64,000 nt of DNA from Timema cristinae (taxonomy: Eukaryota; Arthropoda; Insecta; Phasmatodea; Timematidae): NCBI GenBank assembly GCA_039000515.1, contig JBCFYV010000100.1, positions 36,122,884 to 36,186,883 of the forward strand. Reading direction: 5' to 3'. Position numbers and translations under genes: made by a program. Of the stretch, positions 47,262 to 62,200 are shown one piece after another. Position 1 is the stretch's first letter, and each line of letters opens with the position of its first letter. The notes beneath the pieces were generated by a model. It saw only the letters and a list, made by a program, of their open reading frames with translations, searched no databases and was not told where the DNA came from.

Positions 47262-50200
47262 GTTAGATATCAATTCTTTAAGTTGGGGTGGAAGGAAATT
47301 CAAGTGAAGATAAGTATTTTTGCAGTTGTTACAAATATTTGACACTAGGTATAATAAGAATTTAAACCTTGAGCCATATACAAAGTTAGCAAAAAAAAAA
47401 AAAAAAAAAAAATATATAATATTTGAGTGATGACAAACTAAAAAAATATATCTGAATACAAGGTAAAGGTACTCAATTTTTAGTGTAAAAAAATTAGGCT
47501 CTAATCGCAATAAATATTAAATACTTAGAGTAGTTTAAAATTGAAATGGTCCTACCACATCATTTTCCCCTAATTGTTCTTTGTGATCTAGTTTTTGGTG
47601 TTCAACATGATCTCATTCATATTCATGTTTTGCAGGCTTTTTTTAAGCAACATGTCTGATAAATTTCCCATTTCTTAGGGAGCTATTATTTTATATGTCA
47701 TAATAGCTAAAAAATATATGTTTATTTACGTATATATCCATTCACAATATTAGTTTGTTAAAGTAAATGTTTCATAAAATGTTGATATTTTTGAAGTTAA
47801 AAATAAATCCCTTAATATCTCAAATTATTATCAAGAAATATTAAATTTTTTGTTAGTAAAAGGGCCTTAAATGACTGATATTTTTTGAATTGTTTGGACC
47901 TAAAATTAACCTAAACGTGTATATTGAATAAAAATTTCATTTAATGTTTAAAAAAAAAGTATTTAATAAAAACTGCAAAAATACTGGTCATGCATATAAC
48001 TTAAGCCACCTTCCTTCTCAGGCAAATTCCTATTATTTATATGTCTTTTAATTTCAAATTTTTATATTTAATCTAATAGGAAATATTATATCAAAGAACA
48101 AAATTAAACTATGGTTAAAGAATGCCCCTTTGCTAGGGATGGTTCCAGGATAGCTTAAGGATAAAATATTAGCGCTCTAACTTAAAAGTTCTGAGTTTGA
48201 TCACCTTGTCCAGGTGTTTTTAACTATTTGAAATATGTCAGTTATGGGTGTATTTCTAACCCAAGATCATTTCAATCTTCACCTAAGGTTTATAACTGTA
48301 CTTCCTCTTTAGCATTGACTGCTCCATGTAAGGTTAGCCAACTACTCCTCCTCCCTTACTTACATTAAGGATGAGTTTGTGAAGTGGAAAAATTTCACCA
48401 AGCTATCCTATGAGCTTTATTTACAGTCACGGTGGGATACACGTTTCTCATGGGGCCAGGGTTTTTTTTTCTTTGCTCACCACTTTAGTGTGTGTGATGT
48501 GCTGATTATTGGCCTTTGCATTGTTTGTCTTTTTCATGAGCCTATGTTTTTGTAAAATAAATTAAAAATAAAGTCATCTATTCATAGGTAGAACCTTATC
48601 TGACAGGTAGTTACTGAATTGTCTTTCACATATCACATATTAATTCAGGTGATATGCTACTGTCAATTTTAATAGCTATTATTGATAACTTGAAAACAAC
48701 AATAATTAAAAATGGATTCTTTTTTTATAAATTTTCATGGCAAAAAAATATGTTTGTATTTTTTAAAACAACATTACAATCAAAGTTGAACTGAAGATTA
48801 CTATTCCTCTTATCGAAATCTTAAAAAAAGGCGAATAGAAAGTATATATTTTAACTAAAAATTAAATATACGAGTATATATATGTCACAAATAGTAGACA
48901 TCAAAACAGTGTTTAAAAAGAACCTCCCCTAGGAAACACTTGCAATGTCATTTTAAATAGTACTTTTACTCTGATATAAACTATTGACTCTGTCCTTTGA
49001 ATTATGAAACTTATCTTGTGGATGCAGCACATTCAAATTATCATCACAGTTTGTATTATATTTATAAGTGGATATCTACTTTGAATTATTGATATGTTTA
49101 ATCTATATTTGTACACATTTTTAAATTTTAATTCTAGGAGGATTACAATTCGGCAGTCGATTATGAAGCACAATGTTTTCAAACAGCAGACATAAACATG
49201 AAATTTTTGTGTGATGGCTTCCTTCCAATCAAAGAACAAGTTAAGGTAGTCAATCTCCATAAATTAATATTTTAAAGACATAACTTAAGGTGCGGCAGAA
49301 GGGAGCGCGAGTATTTTTACAGTTTTTATAGCATGACATTTTGTTGGCTAAAATAAATCAAATATTTCTCCAGTAGCAACGTATAGTTTAGTTTTCTGCA
49401 CATGCTAATATCAATAAATCTTAAATATCTATCAAGGGTGTCCTGTAATTTTGTCAAAACTTCTTCTCTTTATTCAAAAAGTTTTGACAAAATTTCAGGA
49501 CAACCTTTATAGATATTCAAGATCTATTGATATTAGCATGTGCAGAAAACTAAACTCTACATTGCTACTGGAGAAATATTTGGTTTATTTTGTCCGAAAC
49601 ATTTAAATTCTATAAAAACTGTAAAATTACTTGCGCTCCCTTCGGCCGGACCTTAATTCTTTAAAGTTGGCACACCCTTATGTAGTTGTCAGCAAATCAA
49701 TTCTTTAAAGTTGGCACAACCCTATGGAGTTGTCAGCACTATAGAAATAGCATTTTAAAACATGTCCTGAGAATTAAAATAAAACAAACTATACTTAAAT
49801 TGAAATATGCTTGAAAATATTTAAATATACATTTGTCACGACCTAACCTCATTGGACTTGATTTGTCAGGATAGCTTGCTGGGGGCTTAGGTTGTGGGCA
49901 AAGTAGTTGTGTGGGTTCAAAACAATATGTAGGGTTACGAATTTTGGTTTAATAGAAGTTGCTAAAAGATAATACAAAATGTGATAGAAAGATAATAAAA
50001 TATAGAGACCGGACGCTCGTACTCATGGAAGAACTGGCTCAAATCGTGGAAACTTAGACCAGTAGAATTTACTGACAGTGCGTGTGAATCCTACAGTACT
50101 TGATCTCAGGTCCCTGGGCTTGATGGATGCCCTCTAAGTACAAGTGCTACTGATTACTCGATGGTCCGGCGTCGGGCAGAGTAACTGCCTCCGATATCAA

Positions 50201-53200
50201 TGAAATTGTGACAGCCCCAATGTCAAAAAATAACTCTTTTATAGTTCTCTGTGGCCCCTTTTCTGGCCAACTAGATCAAATATTGTTATGAATGTTCAGC
50301 ATTCTCCTTTAACTCTTCTAGTTATTACATCATAGGTATGTTAAGAATGGCGTCTAAATGCTCATGTAATTAAGCTACAACTCTGGTTGCAAAGAAAAGC
50401 AGACAATCAATTAGGCTAGGTGTGAAAATGGATTATATAGCATCTCGAATCTAGTCAGCATGTTGTAGACATTTCTGCAACTCGTCTTGCTTTCTTCCGA
50501 TCAGTCCCATCCACATTCTAAAAATACATTTTTTGTTGGTTTTTATGTAATTTGTAGTTTTTTTGTAGTTATTTTTGTTAGTATTTTGGGGGCCTTGGAA
50601 CCTAGCTATTAGACTTAAATAATATTTTCATTGTTAATTAGGGCTAAAACAAATTATAAAGAATGATATAATATAACTCACATAAAAATCAAATAAGTAA
50701 TAATCAAAAAAACATTGCACATGGACATAAGTAAATAATTCATTTTGTAACTATTTCCTTTCAAGATCATTAAATGTTACAAATGATGGGGCATCAAAAT
50801 CAAATTTCGTCCAGGCACAAAATTATTCTTGCAGCCGCGATGTTGGGTCAAGTGGTTTGTAGACAAGACTATAGGACAAACATAAATATTAAGTGAAAGA
50901 GCTAAAGGGTACAAGTTTGACAATCTTTGTCCGCTAAGTCAACACTACTTTGTACCATTAGTACTATTACATGGTAAACATGTATAAGAAATGTCAAATA
51001 TAAAAAAAAAAATTGTTTTGGTTCTTCATAAATACATGCATTAATAACATTTACAACTTCTGCTAGGCAAAAGGTAGGTAGTATAATTATGAAGATGAGT
51101 GGTCCAAATATACATAAAACACTTACCATGCTATTCAGATGCCTCACATGCTTATTAAGCTATCCACGTGTTAGTCAAACACTTATCAAGTTATCCACAT
51201 ATGTGTCAAGCCCTTATCAAGTGGTCCTTTATTGATAAATGTTTTAGAAGCATTGCTTAAGAGAGTTGTAACTAGAGGAATGCAATTTTCAAGCTTGTAC
51301 TGATGCGGGTGTCACAGATACCGAGTTGCTTTACATAACCCTGTATGATACTGAAAGGATTCTGTAGCAGAGGAGTTTGTCTCTTGAGAACCTGAGATGT
51401 ATAACAATTTATAAAACATCCATGTTTACTTCATAGGGATTCACTCATTTAACTTATATATAGAGATAATTTTATGTCCTTGATAAAACATTTTTTTTTT
51501 ATCTCTAGAATGAATCTGACTCCTCAGATTATGAAGACAAAATGGTGAAGAATGAACTGAATTACGGTAATTCTTCTCTAGGAATAATGGAAGTAACCCG
51601 AGACCAATTCATCCCAGAGATCAAATCTCAGGTATTCATGTACGATTTAAAAAAAAAAAAATCTTTTGGTTTTAATAACTTTTGAAAATGTATGAACAGA
51701 GATAGTGAGAAGAGTAAAATAGCTCACATCGAATGTTATGTGAAGATATATTCCAAATACTTGTTGAAGAATAACAACCCACAATTTGATACATTGTGGT
51801 TATTGATACTTGATTAATTAATTAATTCATCACAAACTATTTAATATAGCAGGGAGAGTCAGTAAATAGTTCACAAAAGGATGTGGCATGGCTGTAAATG
51901 AAATCTAGTAGTTTCTAAATATGTCACCAGGTATAAACACAATTCATTATGATGTAACTTTAGGATGCAAAAACTAGGTAGTGCTGTGCTTGTAAAGTTT
52001 GGAGTCAAAATGGCTATTGGTCTTTGAATATACTACCGAAAAGTAGTGTCCAGTACTCCAGTAGTTTGTTAAATTCACTCATGTGGGCTCAAAAGTCACA
52101 CATGAAGAATGACCTAGGCTGTATCCGAAAAGTCTACTTCACGCGCCGTCGACCCTTGACGCTCACTTGATAATTGCATTGGCAATCACGTGATCGAGTG
52201 AACAACCGTCTGAATAGTCACGAAGTTAGCTGCTGCACTCTGCACAAGCCCTTGAAACCAAGTGTGACGGCAAGTTAGTGAAGTTACCCTTGACACGCCG
52301 TCAGTGCGGAGTTTGACTGGCAACTGTTTAATTTTTCGTCTGCTAGAAACTAAAAAAAAATATTGTACTTACATATTGTTGCTGAATTTCAAACCATCCT
52401 AATAATAAGTTTATAATTGCTAGAAGCTGATGGATCAATCTACGCCTTCCATTTACTATTGCCATAAGTATCAAATTATTTCTTGGCATGGTTGTGAATT
52501 CTTAAAACAACAGAGTAAAATATCGATGCAAATATCTAAATTCAAAATAATCTTGTAATGGCGGGAATGGATATTAAAACGGTGTATTCGATTTCATTCC
52601 CTGCTGATGGATGGCGTTTAAAATAGTTTCTAAGATCACGGGTAGAAAGCAGCACTGCAGACTCAAGGGCGTGTAAATGGTAGTAGCCGTTCGAAAAGTC
52701 TGTTCAGTTTTCGATCTCAAGTGGGTGTAAAGTGTAATATTATCGAGTCTGCATCAAGTCTGCGTCAAGTCAAGTGTACTTGACTATTCGGATACAGCCT
52801 TAGTCACCCGCTAGGGATTGAGACAAACACAACTTTATGGTGGGTAGAAGAGATGATTCAGGCTGACAGGTGTGTAATGATATACAATGGTGGGTGATGA
52901 TACATAACTGCAATAGGGTGTTCTCATGGTTTAGCCAAAATCATAATTAATAATCGTTAGAATTTTTGGCAAGTGTGCACACTGTACGTGCCCATAAAAC
53001 CGATAAAAAAAAAAACCAAATGGGTTCATCCTTCCAACATAGTTGTATGTTTGCATATGAGGGGTAAGATATGCTTAACAGGATTACTACTGGAGAGTAA
53101 TCATGGGTGCATCACTATCAACCCGAACCAAAGCATGTTCATTGTAATGGAAACATCTCAGTTCACCTTCATTCAAAGAAGTTAAGGTTACACTTGTAAA

Positions 53201-56200
53201 CAATATCCCGTCCTAATTTATGTATTCATGTAGATGGTGGAGTGTTGTGATCCATTTAAACTACCTCGTCTACAACTTTAGAGGCGCTAAATTTGAATTA
53301 ACGTTAGACATGGTATTTGTACTTTACCTTCGAGCTTTTCTCCTTAATAACTTTTACCTTTATTGTTATTACCTTTCTTATGTTTTATATTTCTACGCTG
53401 TTTTAATCCAAATACTAGTTATCTGTCTCCAAGAGTAATGAAATTATTTCCTCTTTATAAGTTTCATGGTTTTGCGACCTCCAAGTTTTGTTTTGTTTCG
53501 CTACCATGACAACAATAAGTAAATAAGATAAGAAAGTATGACTCTCAAAAAGGACGCGCTGGTTTTTATATGGAAAAAACTGTAGTGCGAATACTAAAAG
53601 TTATTTTTAATGGGATAAATTTTCTTTTCCATCAACTGGCACTGGGTAGAATTAAAGCCTGAACTATTCTTGCTCCCAGACAAGATAATTTTTTTTATGA
53701 TTAATAAGTAACTTTTTTTTTTTAAGATATAAAATGGGAACGCTATGGCCATAGCTAAGAACTTTTGTTTGCTTCGTGTATCTTCGCATCAAGACTACAG
53801 AGAAACCAGTAAGATCTTTCCTTTTATTATTAATTCAAGACTGCCAATTTATTTGTAAAGCTGATTAATGTGGATGATATTTCTTTCTGTAACACAACAA
53901 ACTCTTTTATTCAACCTGAGTCATTCTTACATCAGAACACTTTATATTTATGATTAGTTTTTTTTATTTATTATTTTAATTACTTACCTAAATATTATCA
54001 TGCCACAGGGTTCGCCCGTTAGCATTATATTTTATCTTGGTACCAGATAGGTAGGATATTTTACCCAATATTGCAACAATTAAATTATATGTGCCTACTG
54101 ATTATTTTGCGTCTTAGTTATATTAAATTTCCTTGTCTGACCATATGACACATTTTTTTAACTAAAAATAACAAAAATTAATAGAGTTTTTTAATGTTAT
54201 TTTTTATATAACAAACTTTCATTTTACACTTATGTTCAACCCTTCTGGTGTGATTGTTTTCTTCCAAGGCCATAACAAGAGTCCTTTTATTTGTATCACA
54301 TAATTTGTTGGCACCCCCCTTTTATTTCACTTGTATTTCATACTTTACGGGGAGATCCAGGGCTACCAGGGATACAATTCAGAGGGTAAGTTCACTGGTA
54401 ATCATATCTGTCTCTAATGGCCCACCTTCAAACCACAAAAATATCCTTCTTTTTACATCACCGCGGATACTTTGAGAGGTACTCTACCGACTGAGCTGCT
54501 CGATAGTGAGAGGGTTAGCCACATAAGGTTGTTACACACTGTAGCATATAAAGGTTCAACTTTGTAGCTGCTACAAGTGATGACACACGACAGCCCCTAA
54601 TTATGCTATTAATTACCATAGCCCTACCTCTTTCAGGGATGCATTCAAAATATTAATTTCTGATTTAAATTATTTTTATTATAATTTACCAATCATCTGT
54701 TCAACTTGTTCGCATTCTTCATTACTTCTTTGAGGGGGTAGACACAACCAGCACTTCACTTCAAGTGTAGGTGCGGGGACAAGTCAGAGGTCAACTGAGG
54801 TGGATGAATCATGCAGCGCCTTACTAGAGAATCGTAGCCTGCCACATGCCAGCGGTCTACATGCAGTTTATCACGTCCACCAGAATGTAGATCCACTGCT
54901 ACTAGGCCAGTACATTGGACTTCCCTGGACTCTGATTAGCTGCCAATGACATCATAAAGTGCATTCTTAACAAACCCCTCCTCCCTTTCGACACACAAGC
55001 TAATATAGTGGGGAACTGACCCCAAGACAATATTTAGTATTACCACAGTCATGGAGTGCGCCACACGTATCTGCAGAATAAGTTGGGCAGTGTGCTGGTT
55101 TATGAGGCATCGATGCAGTAGAATAAAGAATATCTTGGCCATCGAGGGTCCATATTGACAATGTAAAATCAAGGCAATAGTGTAATATAATTTTGTATTA
55201 TGTTCTGCAAGAGTTTATTTCAATATATATTTAAATTTGACTAGTTGTTTGGTTACTGAGTTAAGCAATTAGTAATTTGTAATTTTAGGGGAGAATATAT
55301 TTGAGCTTAAAGTAATGTATTTAATTTGGTTAGGAACTTTAATCATGTAATATAACATTTGATTTGGATCATTGAAGTTACTGAGTAACTAAGACCCTTA
55401 AGGTCATAAATACATTTCTTTAAACACAATGTGCTCTAACAGTTGTAGAAATCATTAGAGCAAAAGTTTGCTTCTATTAATGTTTTGCTACCCGCCTCGG
55501 TGGCATAGTTGGCTAACGCGCTAGTTTCGTGTTGAGCCAGACTGCCAAGGATGGGGAGATCGAGGTTCGAATCTCGGTTGGCTGAACTGAGTTTTTTTTT
55601 TTTTAAACGGTTTTCCACTTTCCCTCCATACAAATGTGGGTTCACTTCCTACAGATTCAACATTGCAAATTCCTAATCCATTAGCATAATTAATACTTAA
55701 GCGTATAACCCGAATGGGTAGTAAGTTGCGGTACTAAATAATAATAATGTTTTGTTCCCTATCTCATAAGGATGGGTGTTTAGATCAGGAAGGCAAGGTT
55801 TGAATCCTGGTTAATTTATGTTAACTGAAGAAAATGTATGTGTGTTAATTATGTTGTGTGTGTATAATTTATTATCCTTTTGGTCGAATGGCCTTGCTGC
55901 TAAATTAATTTGCCTGTAACCTCTTTTGGTTCTTTAAAATAAACGATTATTTCACTACTACCATATTCTGAATTGTTATTTAATGTAAACCTATGTGCTT
56001 AAATCGTGAACCTCCCTTAAGGCCGCAGGTACAAGGTAATGGCACAACAACATCAACAGGAAAGGTTATGTTCAAATGTTATTTTGGGATTCATGGGGAG
56101 TATTTTTAAACATTTCCAGATATTAAAATGTGAATGCTGCGCTGTACTGTGAACTAAGGTTGAAAAAAAAAAAAAAAAAAAAAAAAAAGTCCAGACCTAC

Positions 56201-59200
56201 TGGCAAGAGTAGTACCGCTTTCATCATGACTATGCCAGACCTCATACAGCTTGATTAACAGAGAAGAGAATTGAAGAACTATACTGGGAACTTCTTGATT
56301 ATCCATATTACAGCTCCAAACTAACCCGAGTTATTTTCACATGTCTGGTCTGCTAAAAAGACCATCTTGGCGGTAAACATTTCTCTGATAGCGAGTTTGA
56401 ATATGAGGTGGGAATAAGGCTGAGACCACAGACTAAAGATTTATATGCAGCGAGCTTTGAGATAGTGGTCAATAAATGGGAAAGATAAGTCCACAAGAGC
56501 TGCTTTCATTATTTTAAAAGGAGATTAATTGATTTGAAAGGGTTTATTCATTAGCTTTTTGACTGTTAAGGTCTTATTTGAATATAAGTAATTTTACTGC
56601 AGTTACTGCATTTAGAGCTAAAATTAAATAAAATGCTGATTTTATTGTAACTAAATATTATGTAAATCATACAAATTATATTTAAATTATATATATTTAT
56701 GATGGATATTATGTCGAGAAATAAAGATAAATTTAATAATAAAGGTTTTTAAAGTTTGTTTGCTACTTTTTTTTAGAGTAATTTGTGACATATTTACTGA
56801 CTTTCCCTCATATAAAGCCTAGTGATCTCAATAGTTGAATTAGGTAGGAATTATGTGTGGAAGCAATACAAGAGTGTTAAGCAATTAAGAGTCAAAGTGG
56901 AAAAGTGGCAGGATAAGAGTGTGAGAGTGCAATATGAAAGATTGCTGGGCGAAAAATTAACTTTACAAGAGCATGAATGGAATGTCGAATAAATGCTAAT
57001 GATATAGAAAGTGATTAGAACAGAATAAAAGCACAAAGATGTGTGTGGATTTGTAATGGTAGAAAACTTAAAAAGAGATGCATAGTGGAATGAAAAGGGC
57101 AAGAAGCTGTGAAAAAAAAACCCAAAAAAACAAACAAATGAATAATTGTTTTGAAGAGTGAAACAGAATGTATGAGGTTGTGGGATATATATAAAGAGAA
57201 AAAGTAGTAAAGAGAGTAAATGTAAAATGAGATTAGGAGGAAAAAAAAAATGCAGAATGATTTTAAAGGGAATAAGAAGCTGCTCTGGAAGTGAGAACGA
57301 GTGCAAGGAAAGATATATGGCATTCAGAATGAACATAGTGAGATGATATGGGATGATGACAGTACAAGAAAGTGACAGAGAGAGTTTTTTTAAGCAATTT
57401 ATGGTTAAAACATATAAATTAACAAAAAATAGGGAAAATATTATAATGAGTGAAAGAACTAACAAGGCTGAAGTGTTTAAAGCTATGGACGTGTTAATGA
57501 ATGGCAAGGCTGTGGGTGTAAATTGTATCATAAGTGAAATTCTTAAGTGGGGTAGTATGGTACTACTTGCCAGTTTGTGTGAATTATTCAATGTGTGTGC
57601 TGGGATTTCCATTGTTCCTAATGACTGGAAGAATTATAGGGAAATTAGTTGGTCGAGTATTCCAGGCAAAGTTTTTGGAAAATTTCTAAATGAGATGGTT
57701 TGTGAAAATACTGCGGACAAGATTTGGGGTGTGCGATGTGGTTTCACACCAGGTAAATCTTGAATGGACCAGATATTAGCATTGCAGTGAGTGATTGAGA
57801 TATGTATGGCAATAAGAAAGAAAGTTTATTGTGAACTTATTGATTTGGAGAAAGTGTACGATCGAGTGAAAAGGAGTATGTTATGGAATGTTCATAGAGA
57901 AAGAGTATGGTATATATGTATGGCTAGTAAATTCAATTATGGCGGCTTATGATGGAAGTAAAGCGTGTATTATGGTTGATGGCGCTTTAAGCACATTATT
58001 TGACTTTTTTTTTTAGTACTGTGTCTTACTACCTCTTCTGGTTATATCGCTTAAGTACTTATTGCGCTAATGGATAGGTTGAATTTAGAGGAAGTGAACC
58101 CGCATTTGCGTGGAGGGAGATTGGAAACCCCACCCCAAGTCCACCCGACCGAGGTTCGAACCTTGATCTCCCAGTCCTTGGCAATCTGGCTCAACACGAA
58201 ACTAGTACGTTAGCCAACTACACCACCGAGGTGGGTAGCGATTTGACATTTAACATGGGTAAGACAAGGTTTTGTTATGCCTCCATGGTTGTTTAATGTA
58301 TTCATGGATAAGTGTATGAGGGATGCTTATATGTGGCTGGTGTACAAAAAGACACTGTAAATGTGAGAGTGCTGCTATATGCAGATAATGCCATATTAAG
58401 TGGCTGATAATGAAAGTGATTTGCAGAATGAATTAAATTGTTTGAATATAGCGACAGGGAGAATATATCTTAGTATAAATGTCTCCAAAACTTAAGTGAT
58501 AATTTTTTAAAAGGACAGTTCAAGAAATGATTGTCAGTTTAGTATAAATGTAAAACTGCTAGAACACTTGAATGATTTTGTGGATCTGGGCAGAATGTTT
58601 GGTAAAAATGGTAAGATTGATGGTGAAATCGATAGGTGGTTGAATGAATCTCAGAGAGTAGTTGGAGTGATGTGAACTATTGCGAAGAATGAAGTAGTAT
58701 TGAAAGAGGCAAAGATGGTCAACCCTCCCTCGTGGTGGTAGCGCCCTTTCCCTATCTAACCAGGAGCGCCCCAGAATGCCACGACAGTGAGAGTGTCACA
58801 CAAAAGGAAATACACGAGTTAATCATCAGGGATCTTTAATGATCACTGCCCTACCTAACCAAACCCAGGTGTCAGGACCTACCCATCTAACAACACAAGG
58901 GAACAAGTGTTCATGTTAAATAAAACCCTGACATTAAGCAAAACCATCAAGCGTAATAATATTGTCCTCTCGGCTAGTTTATTTATAACAGATAAAATAT
59001 AAATTTATAATAACACAAGATGTATTATGACTGCAATATCTACGCAAAATATTGGACATATAAACAAAATATGTATCTCTCTCCAATTTACAAAAAAATA
59101 TAATTAATTTAGAAATTATTAACTTCAGAGCCAAGTGGCACTATCAATTGACAACAAAGAAATAATATAATAATAAAACTAGGGATTATGCCCGTAATAT

Positions 59201-62200
59201 ACAACACGATAAAAATAACTCTATAAGAAATATATAAGTGTTATATCTAAATCAAATGTCTAACAACTGACTTCGTCATTAAGTAGCATGTGGAAAAAGA
59301 GTAATTGTAATCAAGACTATTCCTCTCCTTCAACACTAACATCATACCACTTTAATCATGGCCAACTCATGGTTCATGTCTAAAAATAATTTAAGTGGCA
59401 CGCTAGTGCGTTATGACCTAACCCTCTGGCCAAAACTATAACGACAAACTCCAACATGATCGGAAGGATCAAAGGTCATTAATTTATGTAGTCTCAAAAC
59501 AAGATTAGCCGTAGCAAACAGTTGTTATTAAAACTATTTCCGCAATAGCTTATCAACTCAGAAATCATAATATTCAAGCGCGAAAGACTTAATATAAATC
59601 AAAGTTAACTTCTTGAAATGCAAAAAGAGATGGTTACATATTTATAGTTATAGGCAGACCCTAGCCACTAATGTACAATTAAAAATATAATATGAATCCG
59701 CAACATTATGACAACTTACATCCTAATATGTTCCTTGGAACTATTGGCATCAAAGAGTAAAGAACATTGCTAGGCACTAGCTTATATTCAGATTGAAACA
59801 GTGGGGGAAATATGGAAGGAAAGTATGACAAAAGGGTGATGTCATTCACAGCCAATGAGTTCTCAGATTACCTCATCGGCGCCTGCGCACAACGCCGATA
59901 GGTACCAGACGAAGATGGGGGGTGAGCACACTTTGCACTTCAGCTCCAACAATATTCACAAGGCTGCGCTTGCGCATTAAGCATTACTCTGATTTAGGCC
60001 TGTGGGAACAATTTCACATCGCGGCTAGGCTTCAAATATTGTTTGTCGTGAGCGGTGATCAGAGTTGTTGGCTGGCGTGCTTTCTTGCTCCATACATAAC
60101 GCCGGTTTTGCAGTTAAACGGGGTAAGTGCACAATGTATGCCAGGTGGCGGAGGTCTGGTTGTTAAAGTTTGTAGCCACGGTACAATGGCAGTATATAAA
60201 AGTGTGTAATGCCAACATTGTTTGATGTATGTGAATTGTGGGTTTGTCAGGAGAAACACTAGAGTAAGGTGAATGTGGTTGGAATGAGATATCCAAAAAA
60301 TATATGTGGAAAAACTTGTCTGGACAGAGTCAGTAGTGAATGCGTGTAGAAGCAGTATGCTTCAAAAGAAAATCCAATGGGTCAAAGTCAAAGAAGTGTG
60401 TTACGTTGATTTGTATATGTTGAGTGTGGATCGAATGATGAAGTAAATATATGAAGGTAGAGTGTAAGGATCAAAAAGAAGGGGTAGACCATGTAAGACA
60501 TGGCTAAATGTGTTTGACGAATTTGTGGGGGGAACGAATATTAAGAGTTTTAAGAATAAAAGAGGATGTGTGACTGTGTGGATGTTTTCAATTGAAGGGA
60601 GTATGCAAGTATAGGGAAGTGTGAAGAAAGTTATTGAGAATAGAGTAAGTATGGAGTTGTTTTTTTGAGCTATATGCACAGTTTCATTCCTACCCTCTAA
60701 GGGAACAATGGCTTTGTAGGGTATGTAAGTTATATATATATATAGTCATCTCTAATATCTATGTTTAAGTAAACTTTAAAAAATATATATAATTTGAAAG
60801 TTAATAATAAATTGGTCATTATACCTGTAATTCGAAGAAAATCAAATTTAACCATTATACAAATACAATTTGTAAATTAATTTTAGTATGCAAGTGTTCT
60901 GTAGTAGGGGGACATAATTCAATAATTTGAATTATTTTAAAAATACCGCTGGATTCTTGGATATTTGGCCTAGCACAAAGATTTATATGACTAATATATC
61001 AAGGATCTGTCCTGTAGTAGGGTCATTTATCATATTCTAAACCACAACTCATAGATTGTTGTTTGAAATCAGTGCTTAGTTGATCTAAACATAGTAATCA
61101 AATCAACTTTGATTCGGTTTGATTGTTATGCTGCCGAGTATACATTTCCTAATTTGTTTGCTGTTGGGTGCAGTTTACATGTTTCAATGTAGGGCATTGG
61201 CGCACAAAGACAATGGTACAGGGTTCAATCCACGTGTTCATATGTCATATTTAATCAAATTTAAGATAATTGAATCACAATTTAATTTCTTTCTTTTGAT
61301 TGTATTTACAGATCAAGTTAGAGCAAGACCAATCTACTTCAGCAAGTGAAATATTAATGCCAAATTTAGATTTACAAGCAAGCTCTGATTTTAATTACAG
61401 TAATGAATGTGTTAAGGAGAATCAAGAATTAGTTTTTATTGTGGAACATAAACATGAAAACTGCCATAAAATTATGGTAAAGAGATCTTGTTGTAAATTA
61501 AGTGAAAACATTACTTCAAAATATAAAACAACCGAACTTTTGAATTCCGTTCAAATAGGAGAATATAGTAAAAAACATCAATGTGGTTACAATGAAAATA
61601 GATATAAAAACCAAACTTGCCCCAATATTAATTTGACAGATGAGGATGTTATAGATAATCGAGGAAAAAATATATTATTTAAGCATCCTCCACCAGGAGA
61701 TTTATGTATATCACCTAAAGCAACTAAAACAAAATGTAAAATTAAAAACTCTACTAAGGATGTTATTAGAAAAAGAAATTGTATTTCACATGTAGGGGGA
61801 GCAAAATGTAAAACTGAAAATGGTAATAAGCATGCTGTGTTAAGAGGACTTTGTACTGCACTTGGAGGGGGAAGACATTGTAAAACTGATAACTGCAAGA
61901 CGCAGGCTCTGTCAATAAGACATTGTATTGCACATGGGGGGAAGGAAATTTAAAACTGAAAATTGTACTAAGAGTGCTCAGTTAGGAGGTCATTGTATTG
62001 CACTTGGAGGAGGAATAAATGGTAAAACTGAAAACTGTAGAAAAAAGGCTCGGGTAGGTGAACATTGTATTGCACATTGTGGGGGAAGGAAATGTAAAAC
62101 TGAAAATTGTACTAAGAATGCTCTTCTTGGAGGACATTGTATTGCACATGGAGGGGGAAAGAAATGTAAAACTGAAAATTGTACTAAGTTTGCTCATTCA

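Larger units (their letters stand above)
56850..60705 (+). pseudogene. LINE reverse-transcriptase relic (non-LTR retrotransposon), twice interrupted
   Basis: A decayed LINE ORF2 on the + strand in intron 3 of the zinc-finger gene. Recognisable in order: [11 protein letters not shown] before the RT (57050); [20 protein letters not shown] (57480) and [19 protein letters not shown] (57640), RT motifs; CGFTPG (57740); [17 protein letters not shown] (57838), the F/L-x-D block; [16 protein letters not shown] (58260); YADN at 58378-58389, where functional enzymes have YADD; KMAVYKS/LMPTL and ELWVCQEKH (60186-60260); [15 protein letters not shown] near 60480. Many stops and shifts. A SINE-A (58005-58240) and a 1467-bp insert (58719-60185) split it. 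The clade was not determined. Confidence 0.85.

Noticed and set aside
56851..57612. 253-codon minus-strand open frame rich in Leu, Phe, Ser
   Set aside because: It lies antisense to the AT-rich LINE relic, whose + strand shows RT motifs; composition is low-complexity and there is no family resemblance.
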